Shown here: in pieces, positions 55,115 to 64,000 of the stretch
Layout: each line of letters begins with the position of its first letter
How positions within the stretch are numbered: the stretch's first letter is position 1
NCBI RefSeq assembly: GCF_014764305.1
Contig: NZ_CP061703.1
Span: 2,337,501-2,401,500, forward strand
Reading direction: 5' to 3'
Source: Mesoflavibacter profundi
GTDB lineage: Bacteria; Bacteroidota; Bacteroidia; Flavobacteriales; Flavobacteriaceae
DNA: 64,000 nt
The notes under the pieces: generated by a model
The model's input: only the letters and a program-made list of their open reading frames with translations
Told to the model about the DNA's origin: nothing
Database searches by the model: none
Translations under genes and position numbers: made by a program

Positions 55115-57184
55115 ATGAGATATTACCTATTACTTCTTTTTACATTTTTTAGTTGTCTTGTAACTGCCCAACAAACCGATGTTGTTGATTTTAAAAGAGC
55201 AGAAGTAAATATTACTGTACAGACAGAGGATAAATCAATTTTTGGTTTGGTTACTTACTATTTTACTGTTTTAAAACCAATAGACTCTTTTTATGTTGAT
55301 GCAAAAAACATCGAGTTTGAAGATGTGTCTGTTAATGGTAGTAAAGTTGAGTTTAATTTAACATCAAATCATTTAATAATTAAGAAAAAACTTGGTGTTT
55401 CGGTAGATAATGAGCTTTCGTTAAGTTATAAGTCAAATCCTAAAAAAACTATGTATTTTGTCGAAAAAGAAAACTCTAATCAAATCTGGACACAAGGACA
55501 AGGTAAATATACTAGCAATTGGTTGCCAAGTATTGATGATATGAATGATAAAATTGAGTTTGATTTAAACATAACTTATGATAAAGATTATACCGTTGTT
55601 GCTAATGGAAAACTAACAGAAAAACAAATCAACGAATCAACAATTACTTGGCATTACGATATGCAACAGCCAATGTCAAGTTACCTTGTTGCTTTGGCTA
55701 TAGGCAAATACGATAAAAAAGAAATCACTTCAAAAAGCGGTATTCCTATCCAATTGTATTACTATCCAGAAGATTCTGCAAAAGTAGAGCCAACTTACCG
55801 TTACACGAAACAGATGATTGATTTTTTAGAGGAAGAAATTGGCGTACCATATCCTTGGCAAAACTACAAACAAGTTCCTGTAAAAGACTTTTTGTATTCT
55901 GGTATGGAAAACACAAGCTGTACGATTTTTTCAGACGATTTTATGATTGATGCCATTAGTTTTGTAGATAAAAACTACGTTAATGTTAATGCGCACGAGT
56001 TAGCTCACCAATGGTTTGGCGATTTGGTTACCGAAACTTCTGGGACGCACCATTGGCTACAAGAAGGTTTTGCTACGTATTACGCGCTGTTAGCAGAACG
56101 CGATATTTTTGGTAACGATTATTACTATTGGCAATTGTACCAATATTTTAAAGAATTAGAAGCACAAGAACAAGCAGAACAAAGTACAGCGTTACTAGAT
56201 CCAAAATCTAGCAGTACGACGTTTTATAAAAAAGGTGCTTGGGTTTTGCATGTGCTAAGAGAAAAAGTAGGTGATAAGGCGTTTAAAACAGCTGTAAAAC
56301 GCTATTTAAATAAACATGCTTATGATAATGTAGAGACTAATGATTTTATAAGTGAAGTTGAAAAAGCTTCCAAAATGGACTTGTCTAATTTTGTACAAGT
56401 TTGGTTAAAAAATAAAGCGTTACCAATAAAAGAGATGAAAGAGGCTTTACAATCTAACGAAACATCTGCATTTTTATTAACTATTGAAGAACATCCGTAT
56501 TTAACATACAGAACCGATGCTGATGATAATTATATACCATCAAGTTTGGTAACGCAATTACCAGAAGGATTTTACCCAATACAAGTTGCAGTATTAAAAG
56601 AGGCGTTGTCTACATCAGAATACCCAACTTACAACGATTTGGTAAAAGAAGCGTTTGCGTCTAAAAATCTTCATTTAAGGCAAACATTAGCTTTAAACAT
56701 GTCTGAAATTCCGGAAGACTTTCAGCAGGATTATGAAACCTTGTTAAAGGATCAATCGTACGTCACTATTGAAACTGCTTTGTATAACCTTTGGGCAAAT
56801 TTTCCGCGAAAGCGAAATGAATATTTAGAGCAAACTCAATCTGTTTTTGGGTTTAACGATTACAATGTTCGTACGTTATGGTTAACATTGGCGTTGGCAA
56901 CACAAGACTTTCAAACAGATAAAAAACAAGATTTTTTTGAGGAATTGGTGAGTTATACCAATCCAAAGCAACCGTTTAGTTTGCGTCAAAATGCATTTGG
57001 TTATTTGTCTAGTATTGGTGTGTTTAATGAAGAGGCTTTAAAACACTTAATTGAAGCTACAAAACATCATAATTGGCGATTTAAAAGTTTTGCAAAATCA
57101 CTGTTAGAAAACTTGTCTGAAGACGATAGATATCAATCAATAATTAGTAATTTGCAAAATAATAGTAACCCAATACAAGATTAA
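55115..57184 (+). CDS. M1 family aminopeptidase
   Basis: Exported zinc aminopeptidase of family M1; 689 residues with signal peptide (1-19, SCLVTAQQTD). The exopeptidase motif is SGMENTSC (in place of GAMEN). The zinc site is HELAH (294-298) with Glu317 in HHWLQEGFATYY, giving the HExxH-x18-E spacing. The N-terminal beta domain and C-terminal helical part are present. It includes one 13-mer repeat, read as FPRKRNE, at 56802. It is followed after 2 bp by a patatin gene, likely one operon. Confidence 0.95.
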   Translation: MRYYLLLLFTFFSCLVTAQQTDVVDFKRAEVNITVQTEDKSIFGLVTYYFTVLKPIDSFYVDAKNIEFEDVSVNGSKVEFNLTSNHLIIKKKLGVSVDNELSLSYKSNPKKTMYFVEKENSNQIWTQGQGKYTSNWLPSIDDMNDKIEFDLNITYDKDYTVVANGKLTEKQINESTITWHYDMQQPMSSYLVALAIGKYDKKEITSKSGIPIQLYYYPEDSAKVEPTYRYTKQMIDFLEEEIGVPYPWQNYKQVPVKDFLYSGMENTSCTIFSDDFMIDAISFVDKNYVNVNAHELAHQWFGDLVTETSGTHHWLQEGFATYYALLAERDIFGNDYYYWQLYQYFKELEAQEQAEQSTALLDPKSSSTTFYKKGAWVLHVLREKVGDKAFKTAVKRYLNKHAYDNVETNDFISEVEKASKMDLSNFVQVWLKNKALPIKEMKEALQSNETSAFLLTIEEHPYLTYRTDADDNYIPSSLVTQLPEGFYPIQVAVLKEALSTSEYPTYNDLVKEAFASKNLHLRQTLALNMSEIPEDFQQDYETLLKDQSYVTIETALYNLWANFPRKRNEYLEQTQSVFGFNDYNVRTLWLTLALATQDFQTDKKQDFFEELVSYTNPKQPFSLRQNAFGYLSSIGVFNEEALKHLIEATKHHNWRFKSFAKSLLENLSEDDRYQSIISNLQNNSNPIQD
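56802..56814. repeat. 13-mer TTCCGCGAAAGCG, copy 3 (inside a gene)
   Basis: Exact match to the copy at 14808-14820, read in a different coding frame (FPRKRNE here, NAFAEL there). Confidence 0.5.
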
Positions 57185-57186
57185 AT

Positions 57187-58122
57187 TTGAAAGCTTTAGT
57201 AATTTCTGGTGGCGGAAGTAAAGGTGCATTTGCAGGTGGCGTTGCACAATATTTGATAGAGCAAGAAGGTAGAGATTACGATATGTATTTGGGCACATCT
57301 ACCGGTAGTTTGTTAATTCCGCATTTGGCAGCACATGATATTGGTAAGCTGTATGATATTTATACGCATGTTAATCAGCATTCTATTTTTAATATCAATC
57401 CTTTTGTAGTCAAGAAGAAAGGTGATAGAGAATACGTGTCTATTAATTACTTTAATACGGTTTTACAATTTATTAAACGAAAACGAACTTTTGGTGAAAG
57501 TAAAAACTTAAGAAAGCATATTAAAGAGAATTTTACTAAAGACGAATACGATAAAATTAGAGCCACAAAAGAAGATGTAATTGTTACGGTTACTAATCTT
57601 TCTAAAAATAGAGCAGAGTACAAGTCTATTAAAGACTTTAGTTATGACGAGTTTTGCGACTGGATTTGGATATCTTGTAATTTAGTACCTTTTATGTCTT
57701 TAGCAACAAAAGATGGTTTTGAGTATGCAGATGGCGGATTGGCTTGTGTTGTGCCTATTAGAGAAGCTATTTTAAGAGGTGCAACAGAAGTAGATGCGAT
57801 TATTTTAGAAAGTGAAAACCTAGAGTATAACAAGGTTTTAGGTAAAAATCCGTTTTCTTTAATGATTAATCTTTTTGGTCATTTGTCTGATCAAGTCGAA
57901 AAAGGCGATATTGCAATAGGACGATTAGCAGCAAAACATAGAAATGTTAAGCTTAATCTATATTTTACGCCAACAAAACTTACCGAAAATTCATTAATTT
58001 TCAATAAACAATTAATGGAAACGTGGTGGCAACAAGGTTATCATTATGCCGAGTCTAAACACGCCATAGGACAACCAATGGATAAAAGTGAAAAGTTTAA
58101 AGATGAAACTGAAAACGTGTAG
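57187..58122 (+). CDS. Patatin-like phospholipase
   Basis: A 311-residue cytoplasmic serine lipase-fold protein. The start is TTG at 57187, which gives MKALVISGGGSKGAF and is supported by the absence of an ATG nearby and by the 2-bp gap to the upstream stop. The oxyanion hole is GGGSKG (8-13), the nucleophile Ser38 is in GTSTG, and the dyad Asp is in YADGGLA (about 183-189). It lacks membrane segments. Bacterial patatins act on phospholipids or lipid-like targets; here the target is unknown. Confidence 0.92.
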   Translation: MKALVISGGGSKGAFAGGVAQYLIEQEGRDYDMYLGTSTGSLLIPHLAAHDIGKLYDIYTHVNQHSIFNINPFVVKKKGDREYVSINYFNTVLQFIKRKRTFGESKNLRKHIKENFTKDEYDKIRATKEDVIVTVTNLSKNRAEYKSIKDFSYDEFCDWIWISCNLVPFMSLATKDGFEYADGGLACVVPIREAILRGATEVDAIILESENLEYNKVLGKNPFSLMINLFGHLSDQVEKGDIAIGRLAAKHRNVKLNLYFTPTKLTENSLIFNKQLMETWWQQGYHYAESKHAIGQPMDKSEKFKDETENV

Positions 58123-58125
58123 ACC

Positions 58126-58644
58126 TTACCAGATTTCGGCAACTTCTTTTTTGATATAATGTAAACCAGCGTTACTTGGTGCAGGTTTATCAAGCATTTC
58201 GTTTAAAATAGCTTCACGAAGTTTATCTGCGCTATCAATTTTTTCGCTCATGGCTACTTTTCTAATTAATTGCACAGTCGCGCTTTTAGATGCATTGATA
58301 ACACTCCAACAGTTGTCGCTAAAATAGATTTGTTGTGCTAAATTGTGTTCAAATTCTTGTTCTATGTTTCTTATTAATAAAGTTTCGTAGGCTTCTTTGT
58401 TGTTTCCAACAGGAGATACACGTAATAAAAGTTTATTAGGAGAAATTCGTTCTAAGAATAAAGTTAAACGCTCGTAAGCCTGAAGTCTTATAGGTAAAGA
58501 TTGTTTGTTAAGTTCTTTAGCAACTTCGTATTTACGACGCTCAAACTCATTATTCATATGCTCTCTAAAAAATAGGTAAGCAATTGTACCGGTAACTAAT
58601 GCAGGTATTGTATATAATAATAGCGTTAAAACTTGATCTTCCAT
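58126..58644 (-). CDS. Membrane-anchored protein of unknown function (DUF7935-like)
   Basis: A 172-residue protein with one N-terminal membrane helix (6-25, LLLYTIPALVTGTIAYLFF) and a long soluble helical part. Characteristic segments are KELNKQSLPIRLQAYERLTLFLERI (40-64), NIEQEFEHNLAQQIYFSDNCW and KPAPSNAGLHYIKKEVAEIW. These resemble a family found across flavobacteria, tentatively DUF7935. Its function is unknown. It converges with the patatin gene, 3 bp apart. Confidence 0.75.
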   Translation of the reverse strand: MEDQVLTLLLYTIPALVTGTIAYLFFREHMNNEFERRKYEVAKELNKQSLPIRLQAYERLTLFLERISPNKLLLRVSPVGNNKEAYETLLIRNIEQEFEHNLAQQIYFSDNCWSVINASKSATVQLIRKVAMSEKIDSADKLREAILNEMLDKPAPSNAGLHYIKKEVAEIW

Positions 58645-58729
58645 TTATAATTAATTTATGTAACAAACTTAATGGGTTTAAGTGTATTGTACAAGTAAGT
58701 TGTTTATATATTTTATTATTGAAAAAAGT

Positions 58730-60283
58730 TTAGGCTTTTCCACCTAAATGCATACAATCTTTTAAAGCCTGAACACCGTTAAACGGAACTTCAACTTTAT
58801 TGTAATTGTAAGTTCGGTCTAATTCTTTACTAAGATTATGGTCGTCTACATTAACTTCAACATCAGTCATTTTAAATTGACAAGGATGTTCATAACCCGC
58901 AGCGTGAGTAATTTCTAATAATTCTTTTTTAAATGTATTAAAGTATTGCGCTAAGCGTTCGCTTTTTAAAGGAACATTTATACCGCGTTGTAACCATTTG
59001 TTTTGCGTTGCAACGCCAGCAGGACAACGATTGGTGTGACAAACTTGTGCTTGTATACAACCAATACTCATCATAGCTTCACGCGCTACATTTATACAAT
59101 CTGCGCCCATGGCGAATGCCATAGCTGCTTTAGCAGGAAACCCTAATTTACCACTTCCAATAAATACAATACGCTCTGTAAGTCCTTTATCTTTAAATAA
59201 TTTATACAAATCACCAAAACCATAAACCCAAGGTAAAGACACATGATCTGCAAAACTTGGTGGCGCAGCACCAGTACCACCTTCGCCGCCATCTACAGTA
59301 ATAAAATCTGGACCTTTATTGTTAGCTTTCATATAATCTGCTAACTCTTCCCATTGTTCAAGTTTACCAATAGCAGCTTTTATACCAACAGGTAAACCGG
59401 TTTCTTGTGCAATTGCTTCTACAAATTCTACTAATTCTGGAATGGTATTAAAAGCCGAATGATTTGGTGGTGATAGTACATCTTCACCCATTGGCACGTG
59501 TCTAATTTCAGAGATTTCTTTAGTGATTTTGCTACCAGGTAAAACACCACCTTTTCCTGGTTTTGCACCTTGAGATAATTTAACCTCTATTGCTCTAACA
59601 AAAGGATTCTCTTTGACTAATTGTTGTAATTTTTCCATAGAAAAATTACCATCGTCATCTCTAACACCAAAATATCCGGTCCCAAAATGAAACACAACAT
59701 CGCCACCATTTTTATGATATGGTGATAATCCACCTTCGCCAGTATTATGGTATGCGCCAGCAAGTTTTACGCCTTTATTTAAAGACTCTACAGCTTTAGC
59801 TGATAAAGATCCAAAACTCATTGCAGACACGTTAATTACAGATGCTGGTCTGTAAGGTCTTTTACGTTTATTGTATTCGCCCATGACTTTAGCACATGGT
59901 AAAAAGTGTTTGTCCTTTTTGTTAGGATGATTGTCTTCTAACTTATAAGGTAACATTGCATTATTTATAAAAATATGCTGATGTGCGTAAATATCTCTAT
60001 CGGTACCAAAACCTTCGTAATTATTTTCATTTTTAGAAGACGCATAAACCCAACCACGTTCTATACGATTAAAAGGAAGTTCTTCACGGTTATTAGCGAC
60101 AAGGTATTGCCTTAATTCTGGACCAATACTTTCTAACATATATCTAAAGTGACCAACAATAGGAAAGTTGTGACTAATAGTATGTTTATTTTGTATAATA
60201 TCTCTAATTGCCACAATAGCCAAAGCAATAATAATCCACATCCACCAAGTAATGTTAGAAAGAAAGTCTAAAATTGATTCCAT
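58730..60283 (-). CDS. FMN-binding glutamate synthase-like protein
   Basis: A 517-residue protein with one N-terminal membrane helix (9-25) and a glutamate-synthase large-subunit-type FMN/Fe-S barrel domain. Landmarks are SMSFGSLSAKAVESLN (about 159-174), YHNTGEGGLS, IKLSQ-like VKLSQGAKPGKGG, VDGGEGGTGAAP (about 329-340) and the Cys cluster CIQAQVCHTNRCPAGVATQ (about 412-430), which can hold the 3Fe-4S cluster. It lacks the glutaminase domain of GltB, so its role as a true glutamate synthase is doubtful; family members may be redox enzymes of unknown substrate. Confidence 0.92.
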   Translation of the reverse strand: MESILDFLSNITWWMWIIIALAIVAIRDIIQNKHTISHNFPIVGHFRYMLESIGPELRQYLVANNREELPFNRIERGWVYASSKNENNYEGFGTDRDIYAHQHIFINNAMLPYKLEDNHPNKKDKHFLPCAKVMGEYNKRKRPYRPASVINVSAMSFGSLSAKAVESLNKGVKLAGAYHNTGEGGLSPYHKNGGDVVFHFGTGYFGVRDDDGNFSMEKLQQLVKENPFVRAIEVKLSQGAKPGKGGVLPGSKITKEISEIRHVPMGEDVLSPPNHSAFNTIPELVEFVEAIAQETGLPVGIKAAIGKLEQWEELADYMKANNKGPDFITVDGGEGGTGAAPPSFADHVSLPWVYGFGDLYKLFKDKGLTERIVFIGSGKLGFPAKAAMAFAMGADCINVAREAMMSIGCIQAQVCHTNRCPAGVATQNKWLQRGINVPLKSERLAQYFNTFKKELLEITHAAGYEHPCQFKMTDVEVNVDDHNLSKELDRTYNYNKVEVPFNGVQALKDCMHLGGKA

Positions 60284-60392
60284 TTATAAGAAGTTTATTC
60301 AAAAATAATAAAATTACAGAGTTATCATTTTTGTTTAGTTAATATAATTATAAAATAGAATGGTTATAATTTGGATGTGCTATCTTTAGTAA

Positions 60393-61943
60393 ATGACCAC
60401 AAAAACAAAAAAAACCATTCTAGTAATAATTTTGTCATTAATTACTTTGACAATTGGCTATTTTATTGCTAAAAATATAGTTATTAATAAAGTTGAAAAC
60501 TATATATCAAATTTACCAGAACACCTCAACTTACAGTATAAATCGATAGATTTAGACGTGTTAGTAGGCAATTTTAAATTGGAAGCGCCTTTATTAACGA
60601 TTAAAGGAAAAACTACCGATAAAATAAACACACAATTAGCACTAGAAACGTTAAGTATTGAAGGTGTTAGCTATTGGAATTATTGGAATAATAACACTAT
60701 TGATATTGAAAATATAAACGTGAAATCTCCAAAAATTACTCACTTTTATAACAAACAAGTATCTTCTAAAGATTTTAATATTCAAATCAATAATCAGGTT
60801 AAAATACCTGTAAATATTGAACGTTTTTCAGTAGATAATGCCATGATTGAAATTTTCGATTTTAATACTGAAACTGTGCTTTTTAAGTCAGATCAATTAA
60901 ATATGTCTACCTTAAAAATGAGGTTTAATGAAGACACTTTTAAGGCTAACATTCCTTTTAAATTTGAAGATTTTAATCTTTCGGCTAATCAAACATTTTA
61001 TGTCTTAAACGATTTTGAAAATTTGACTGTACACAAGATTGAAATCAATAAAAACAACGCAACGTTTACCGATTTAAACATCAAAACCAAATATGATAAA
61101 CACGAACTCTCAAAACATCTAAAAGTAGAACGTGATTACTATGATTTAAAAGTTGAAGAAATTACTATTAATGATTATAAAGTAGGATTTAAAAACGACA
61201 GTATTTTCAGTTTTAATAGCGAAAACATTGCAATAAAAAATCCGAATTTCAACATTTACAGAGATAAGTTAGTAGCAGATGATTTTTCTGAAAAACAAAT
61301 GTATAGCAAGCAATTAAGAGATTTAAATTTCGATTTAAAAGTAAAAAATGTACAGATTGAAAACGCTTCAATTACTTATGAAGAAAAAATGAAAGCAGAA
61401 AAACAAGCTGGTAAATTACTATTCTCTAATTTAAATGCAAAAATTGCTAATTTGGGTAATGCGTATGCAGACTCAGTAACGACAACTATCGATATTTCAT
61501 CTACATTTATGGATAATTCTTCTTTAAATGTTAATTGGAGTTTTAATGTGAATAATCTTGCAGATCAGTTTGTATTTAAAGCCGATCTAGGTTTGCTTAA
61601 AGCAAGCCAAATGAACCAATTTATGGAACCAAATTTAAATATAAGATTAAATGGCGAATTACAAAAAACGTACTTTACCATAGATGGAAACACTAATACT
61701 TCTAATATTGATTTAAAAACAAAATATCAAAATTTTGATGTTACCGTTTTAAAAGACAATGGTAAAGAAAAAAATAAACTACTATCCAGTATTGTAAATT
61801 TACTAGTCTCTAGTGATAGTAAAGATCAAGCAGACAATTTTAAAAAAGCAACCGTAAAAGATATACAGCGTATTAAACATAAATCAATATTTAATTTTAT
61901 TTGGATAAGTATTAGATCTGGATTAAAAGAAGCAATGCTTTAA
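60393..61943 (+). CDS. AsmA/DUF748-like membrane-anchored protein
   Basis: A 516-residue protein with a single N-terminal membrane helix (8-27), then a long beta-rich periplasmic part with alternating hydrophobic residues (YKSIDLDVLVGNFKLEAP, LALETLSIEGVSYW, SIFNFIWISIRSGLKEAML at the end). This pattern matches AsmA- and DUF748-like proteins, which form elongated grooves thought to shuttle lipids between membranes. The match is structural in nature and not firm. It is not clearly in an operon; uvrD follows 75 bp later on the same strand. Confidence 0.72.
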   Translation: MTTKTKKTILVIILSLITLTIGYFIAKNIVINKVENYISNLPEHLNLQYKSIDLDVLVGNFKLEAPLLTIKGKTTDKINTQLALETLSIEGVSYWNYWNNNTIDIENINVKSPKITHFYNKQVSSKDFNIQINNQVKIPVNIERFSVDNAMIEIFDFNTETVLFKSDQLNMSTLKMRFNEDTFKANIPFKFEDFNLSANQTFYVLNDFENLTVHKIEINKNNATFTDLNIKTKYDKHELSKHLKVERDYYDLKVEEITINDYKVGFKNDSIFSFNSENIAIKNPNFNIYRDKLVADDFSEKQMYSKQLRDLNFDLKVKNVQIENASITYEEKMKAEKQAGKLLFSNLNAKIANLGNAYADSVTTTIDISSTFMDNSSLNVNWSFNVNNLADQFVFKADLGLLKASQMNQFMEPNLNIRLNGELQKTYFTIDGNTNTSNIDLKTKYQNFDVTVLKDNGKEKNKLLSSIVNLLVSSDSKDQADNFKKATVKDIQRIKHKSIFNFIWISIRSGLKEAML

Positions 61944-62018
61944 TTGTTTATAATTATTGATAAAAACCTTTAGTAAAACCAAGAGGTATGGTTATTTTTA
62001 CAACAAAAATTATTACCC

Positions 62019-64000
62019 TTGGAAAAGTACCTTTCTCAACTTAACGACGCGCAATTAGAACCAACAATTCAAGTAGATGGACCAATGATTATTATTGCTG
62101 GTGCAGGTTCTGGTAAAACAAGAGTATTAACGTATCGTATAGCTTACTTAATGCATAAAGGCGTAGATTCCTTTAGTATTTTAGCATTAACCTTTACCAA
62201 CAAAGCAGCACGCGAAATGAAAGAGCGTATTGCACAAATTGTTGGCGAAAGTGAAGCTAAAAATCTTTGGATGGGTACATTTCACTCGGTTTTTGCACGT
62301 ATTTTAAGAGTAGAAGGACATCATTTAGGTTTTCCGAGCAATTTTACAATTTACGATACGCAAGATTCTCAAAAACTTTTAGGATCGATAATAAAAGAGA
62401 TGAATTTAGATAAAGATCTGTATAAAACTAAACAAGTTTACAGCAGAATTTCATCTTACAAAAACAGTTTAATCACTGTAAAAGCATACTTTAATAATCC
62501 AGAATTGATGGAAGCAGATGCTATGGCGAGGCGACCACAAATGGGTAATATTTATAAAGCATATGTAGACCGTTGTTTTAAAGCTGGCGCAATGGATTTT
62601 GACGATTTACTATTGCGCACAAACGAGCTTTTAACACGTTTTCCTACCGTTTTAGCAAAATATCAAGACAAGTTTAGATACATTTTGGTAGACGAGTATC
62701 AGGATACAAACCACAGTCAGTATTTAATTGTACGTGCATTGGCAGATCGTTTTCAAAATATTTGTGTGGTAGGTGATGATGCGCAGAGTATTTATGCCTT
62801 TCGTGGTGCAAATATTAATAACATTCTTAATTTCCAGCGTGATTATGATAATGTAAAATTGTACCGATTAGAACAAAATTACCGTTCTACAAAAAATATT
62901 GTTGGCGCAGCAAATTCAGTGATTGACCATAACCAAACTAAGTTAGATAAAGTAGTTTGGACGGCTAATGAAGAAGGACCAAAAGTAAAAGTCCATCGAA
63001 GTTTAACCGATGGTGACGAAGGTCGTTATGTAGCAAGCACCATTTGGGAAACCAAAATGAATCAGCAGCTAAACAATAGCGATTTTGCCATTTTATACCG
63101 TACCAATGCGCAATCTAGAGCAATGGAAGATGCATTACGTAAACGAAATATTCCGTACAGAATTTATGGTGGTTTAAGTTTCTATCAACGTAAAGAAATT
63201 AAAGACGTATTGTCTTACTTACGTTTGATTTTAAATCCTTCAGATGAAGAAGCTTTAAAACGAATTATCAATTATCCAGGAAGAGGTATTGGCCAAACTA
63301 CAATAGATCGTTTAGTGGTTGCAGCCAACGGTTTGGGTAAAACCATCTGGGAAATTTTAAAAGAAATTGACACAGTTCAAGTAAATATAAATAACGGTAC
63401 CAAAAATAAACTTCGTGATTTTGTGACTTTAATTGAAAGTTATCAAGTGATGAATCAAACTGCTACCGCTTTTGAACTTGCAGAACACGTTGTGAAATCT
63501 AGTGGTTTGATGCGCGAGTTTAATAAAGACGGAACTCCAGAAGGTGTAACAAGGCTAGAAAACGTTGAAGAATTGCTAAACGGTGTTAAAGATTTTGTTG
63601 AAGGACAGCAAGAATTAGCAGATGCCAAAGGTGATTTAGCCGAGTTTTTAGAAGATGTTGCATTGGCTACAGATTTAGATAACGAAAAAGGCGATGATGA
63701 TGTAGTAGCGTTAATGACCATTCACCTTGCAAAAGGACTAGAATTTAATAATGTTTTTGTAGTAGGTTTAGAAGAAGATTTATTCCCAAGTGCTATGAGC
63801 ATGAATACGCGTAGCGAGTTGGAAGAGGAGCGAAGACTGTTTTACGTAGCCTTAACTAGAGCCGAAAAACAAGCCTATTTAACGTATGCTTTATCACGTT
63901 ACCGTTGGGGAAAATTAGTAGATTCTGATCCTAGTAGATTTATAGAAGAAATCGATGATCAATTTATCGAAAATATTACGCCACCAGAAGAAAGACGCAT
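62019..64000 (+). CDS. UvrD/PcrA-type DNA helicase (3' end cut by window edge)
   Basis: Superfamily 1A 3'-to-5' helicase for nucleotide-excision and mismatch repair and for displacement of blocked proteins. The frame has no ATG upstream of the Walker A (an in-frame stop is at 61974); TTG 62019 gives the family-like start MEKYLSQLNDAQ. Motifs: IIAGAGSGKT (about 24-33), TFTNKAAREMKER, FDDLL, VDEYQDTNHSQY (motif II), GDDAQSIYAFRGA (motif III), YRSTKNI and, near the edge, RRLFYVALTRAEK. At least 660 residues are present; the C-terminus lies outside the window. Confidence 0.96.
   Translation, partial: MEKYLSQLNDAQLEPTIQVDGPMIIIAGAGSGKTRVLTYRIAYLMHKGVDSFSILALTFTNKAAREMKERIAQIVGESEAKNLWMGTFHSVFARILRVEGHHLGFPSNFTIYDTQDSQKLLGSIIKEMNLDKDLYKTKQVYSRISSYKNSLITVKAYFNNPELMEADAMARRPQMGNIYKAYVDRCFKAGAMDFDDLLLRTNELLTRFPTVLAKYQDKFRYILVDEYQDTNHSQYLIVRALADRFQNICVVGDDAQSIYAFRGANINNILNFQRDYDNVKLYRLEQNYRSTKNIVGAANSVIDHNQTKLDKVVWTANEEGPKVKVHRSLTDGDEGRYVASTIWETKMNQQLNNSDFAILYRTNAQSRAMEDALRKRNIPYRIYGGLSFYQRKEIKDVLSYLRLILNPSDEEALKRIINYPGRGIGQTTIDRLVVAANGLGKTIWEILKEIDTVQVNINNGTKNKLRDFVTLIESYQVMNQTATAFELAEHVVKSSGLMREFNKDGTPEGVTRLENVEELLNGVKDFVEGQQELADAKGDLAEFLEDVALATDLDNEKGDDDVVALMTIHLAKGLEFNNVFVVGLEEDLFPSAMSMNTRSELEEERRLFYVALTRAEKQAYLTYALSRYRWGKLVDSDPSRFIEEIDDQFIENITPPEERR

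Noticed and set aside
61988-62018. ATG at 61988 as start of uvrD
   Set aside because: It is in another frame than the helicase; the helicase frame has a stop at 61974 and first plausible start TTG 62019.

Overview
The window is AT-rich chromosomal DNA (my estimate is about one third G+C) from a member of the Flavobacteriaceae (Bacteroidota). Pointers to this group are promoter boxes of the Bacteroidota type (TAnnTTTG) in place of sigma-70 boxes, many lipoproteins and TonB-dependent receptors with a carboxypeptidase-like N-terminal domain, a BshB1-type bacillithiol enzyme, a fused CcsBA cytochrome c synthase, a HYC_CC_PP family protein and a monomeric isocitrate dehydrogenase. The genus cannot be fixed from sequence alone. 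Two genes run off the edges: a TonB-dependent receptor at the left and a UvrD/PcrA helicase at the right.

Layout. 1-6.3 kb: receptor, icd, a pentapeptide-repeat protein, a 0.5 kb gene-free stretch between two terminators, then rplS. 6.5-12.8 kb, all on the minus strand: secreted PIG-L deacetylase, carboxypeptidase-like-domain protein, a 34-residue membrane peptide not previously called as a gene here, sodium:solute symporter, a small membrane protein, and trmD-rplS. 12.9-18.4 kb, minus: a close-packed run of DUF2520 protein, KdsC-like phosphatase, UbiA prenyltransferase, Maf, a lipoprotein, an MscS-like channel and CorA. 18.4-22.6 kb, plus: truncated haemoglobin, CcsBA, MscL. 23.1-26.2 kb, plus: PLP transsulfuration enzyme, rlmF, bshB1 and tRNA-His, the last followed by a partial duplicate of its own 3' end and terminator. 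26.3-31.4 kb, minus: ABM monooxygenase, DJ-1/PfpI lipoprotein, two paralogous M28 peptidases, a membrane protein and a DUF3108 protein. 31.5-35.3 kb, plus: a metal (probably copper) handling cassette of HYC_CC_PP protein, HMA-MauE fusion, TonB receptor and secreted HMA protein.

35.4-43.1 kb: a thioredoxin-fold lipoprotein that has lost its CXXC, ABC-F ATPase, fasciclin protein, DUF2007 protein, two membrane proteins and pheT. 43.2-49.1 kb: TlpA lipoprotein and two tandem GH92 glycosidase lipoproteins. 49.3-51.0 kb: an accessory two-gene unit, a Panacea-like/DUF488 fusion plus a 273-residue protein of unknown family. 51.2-64 kb: alpha/beta hydrolase, CIA30 protein, recG, M1 aminopeptidase with a patatin, a membrane-anchored protein, a glutamate-synthase-like FMN enzyme, a large AsmA-like protein and uvrD/pcrA.

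Most of the window is ordinary core genome. The best candidates for something undescribed are the Panacea-like/DUF488 pair, the 34-residue peptide coupled to the symporter, the gene-free stretch at 5.3-5.85 kb, and the tRNA-His region with its duplicated 3' end and tandem U-U mismatches. No rRNA, CRISPR array, transposase or integrase was seen.
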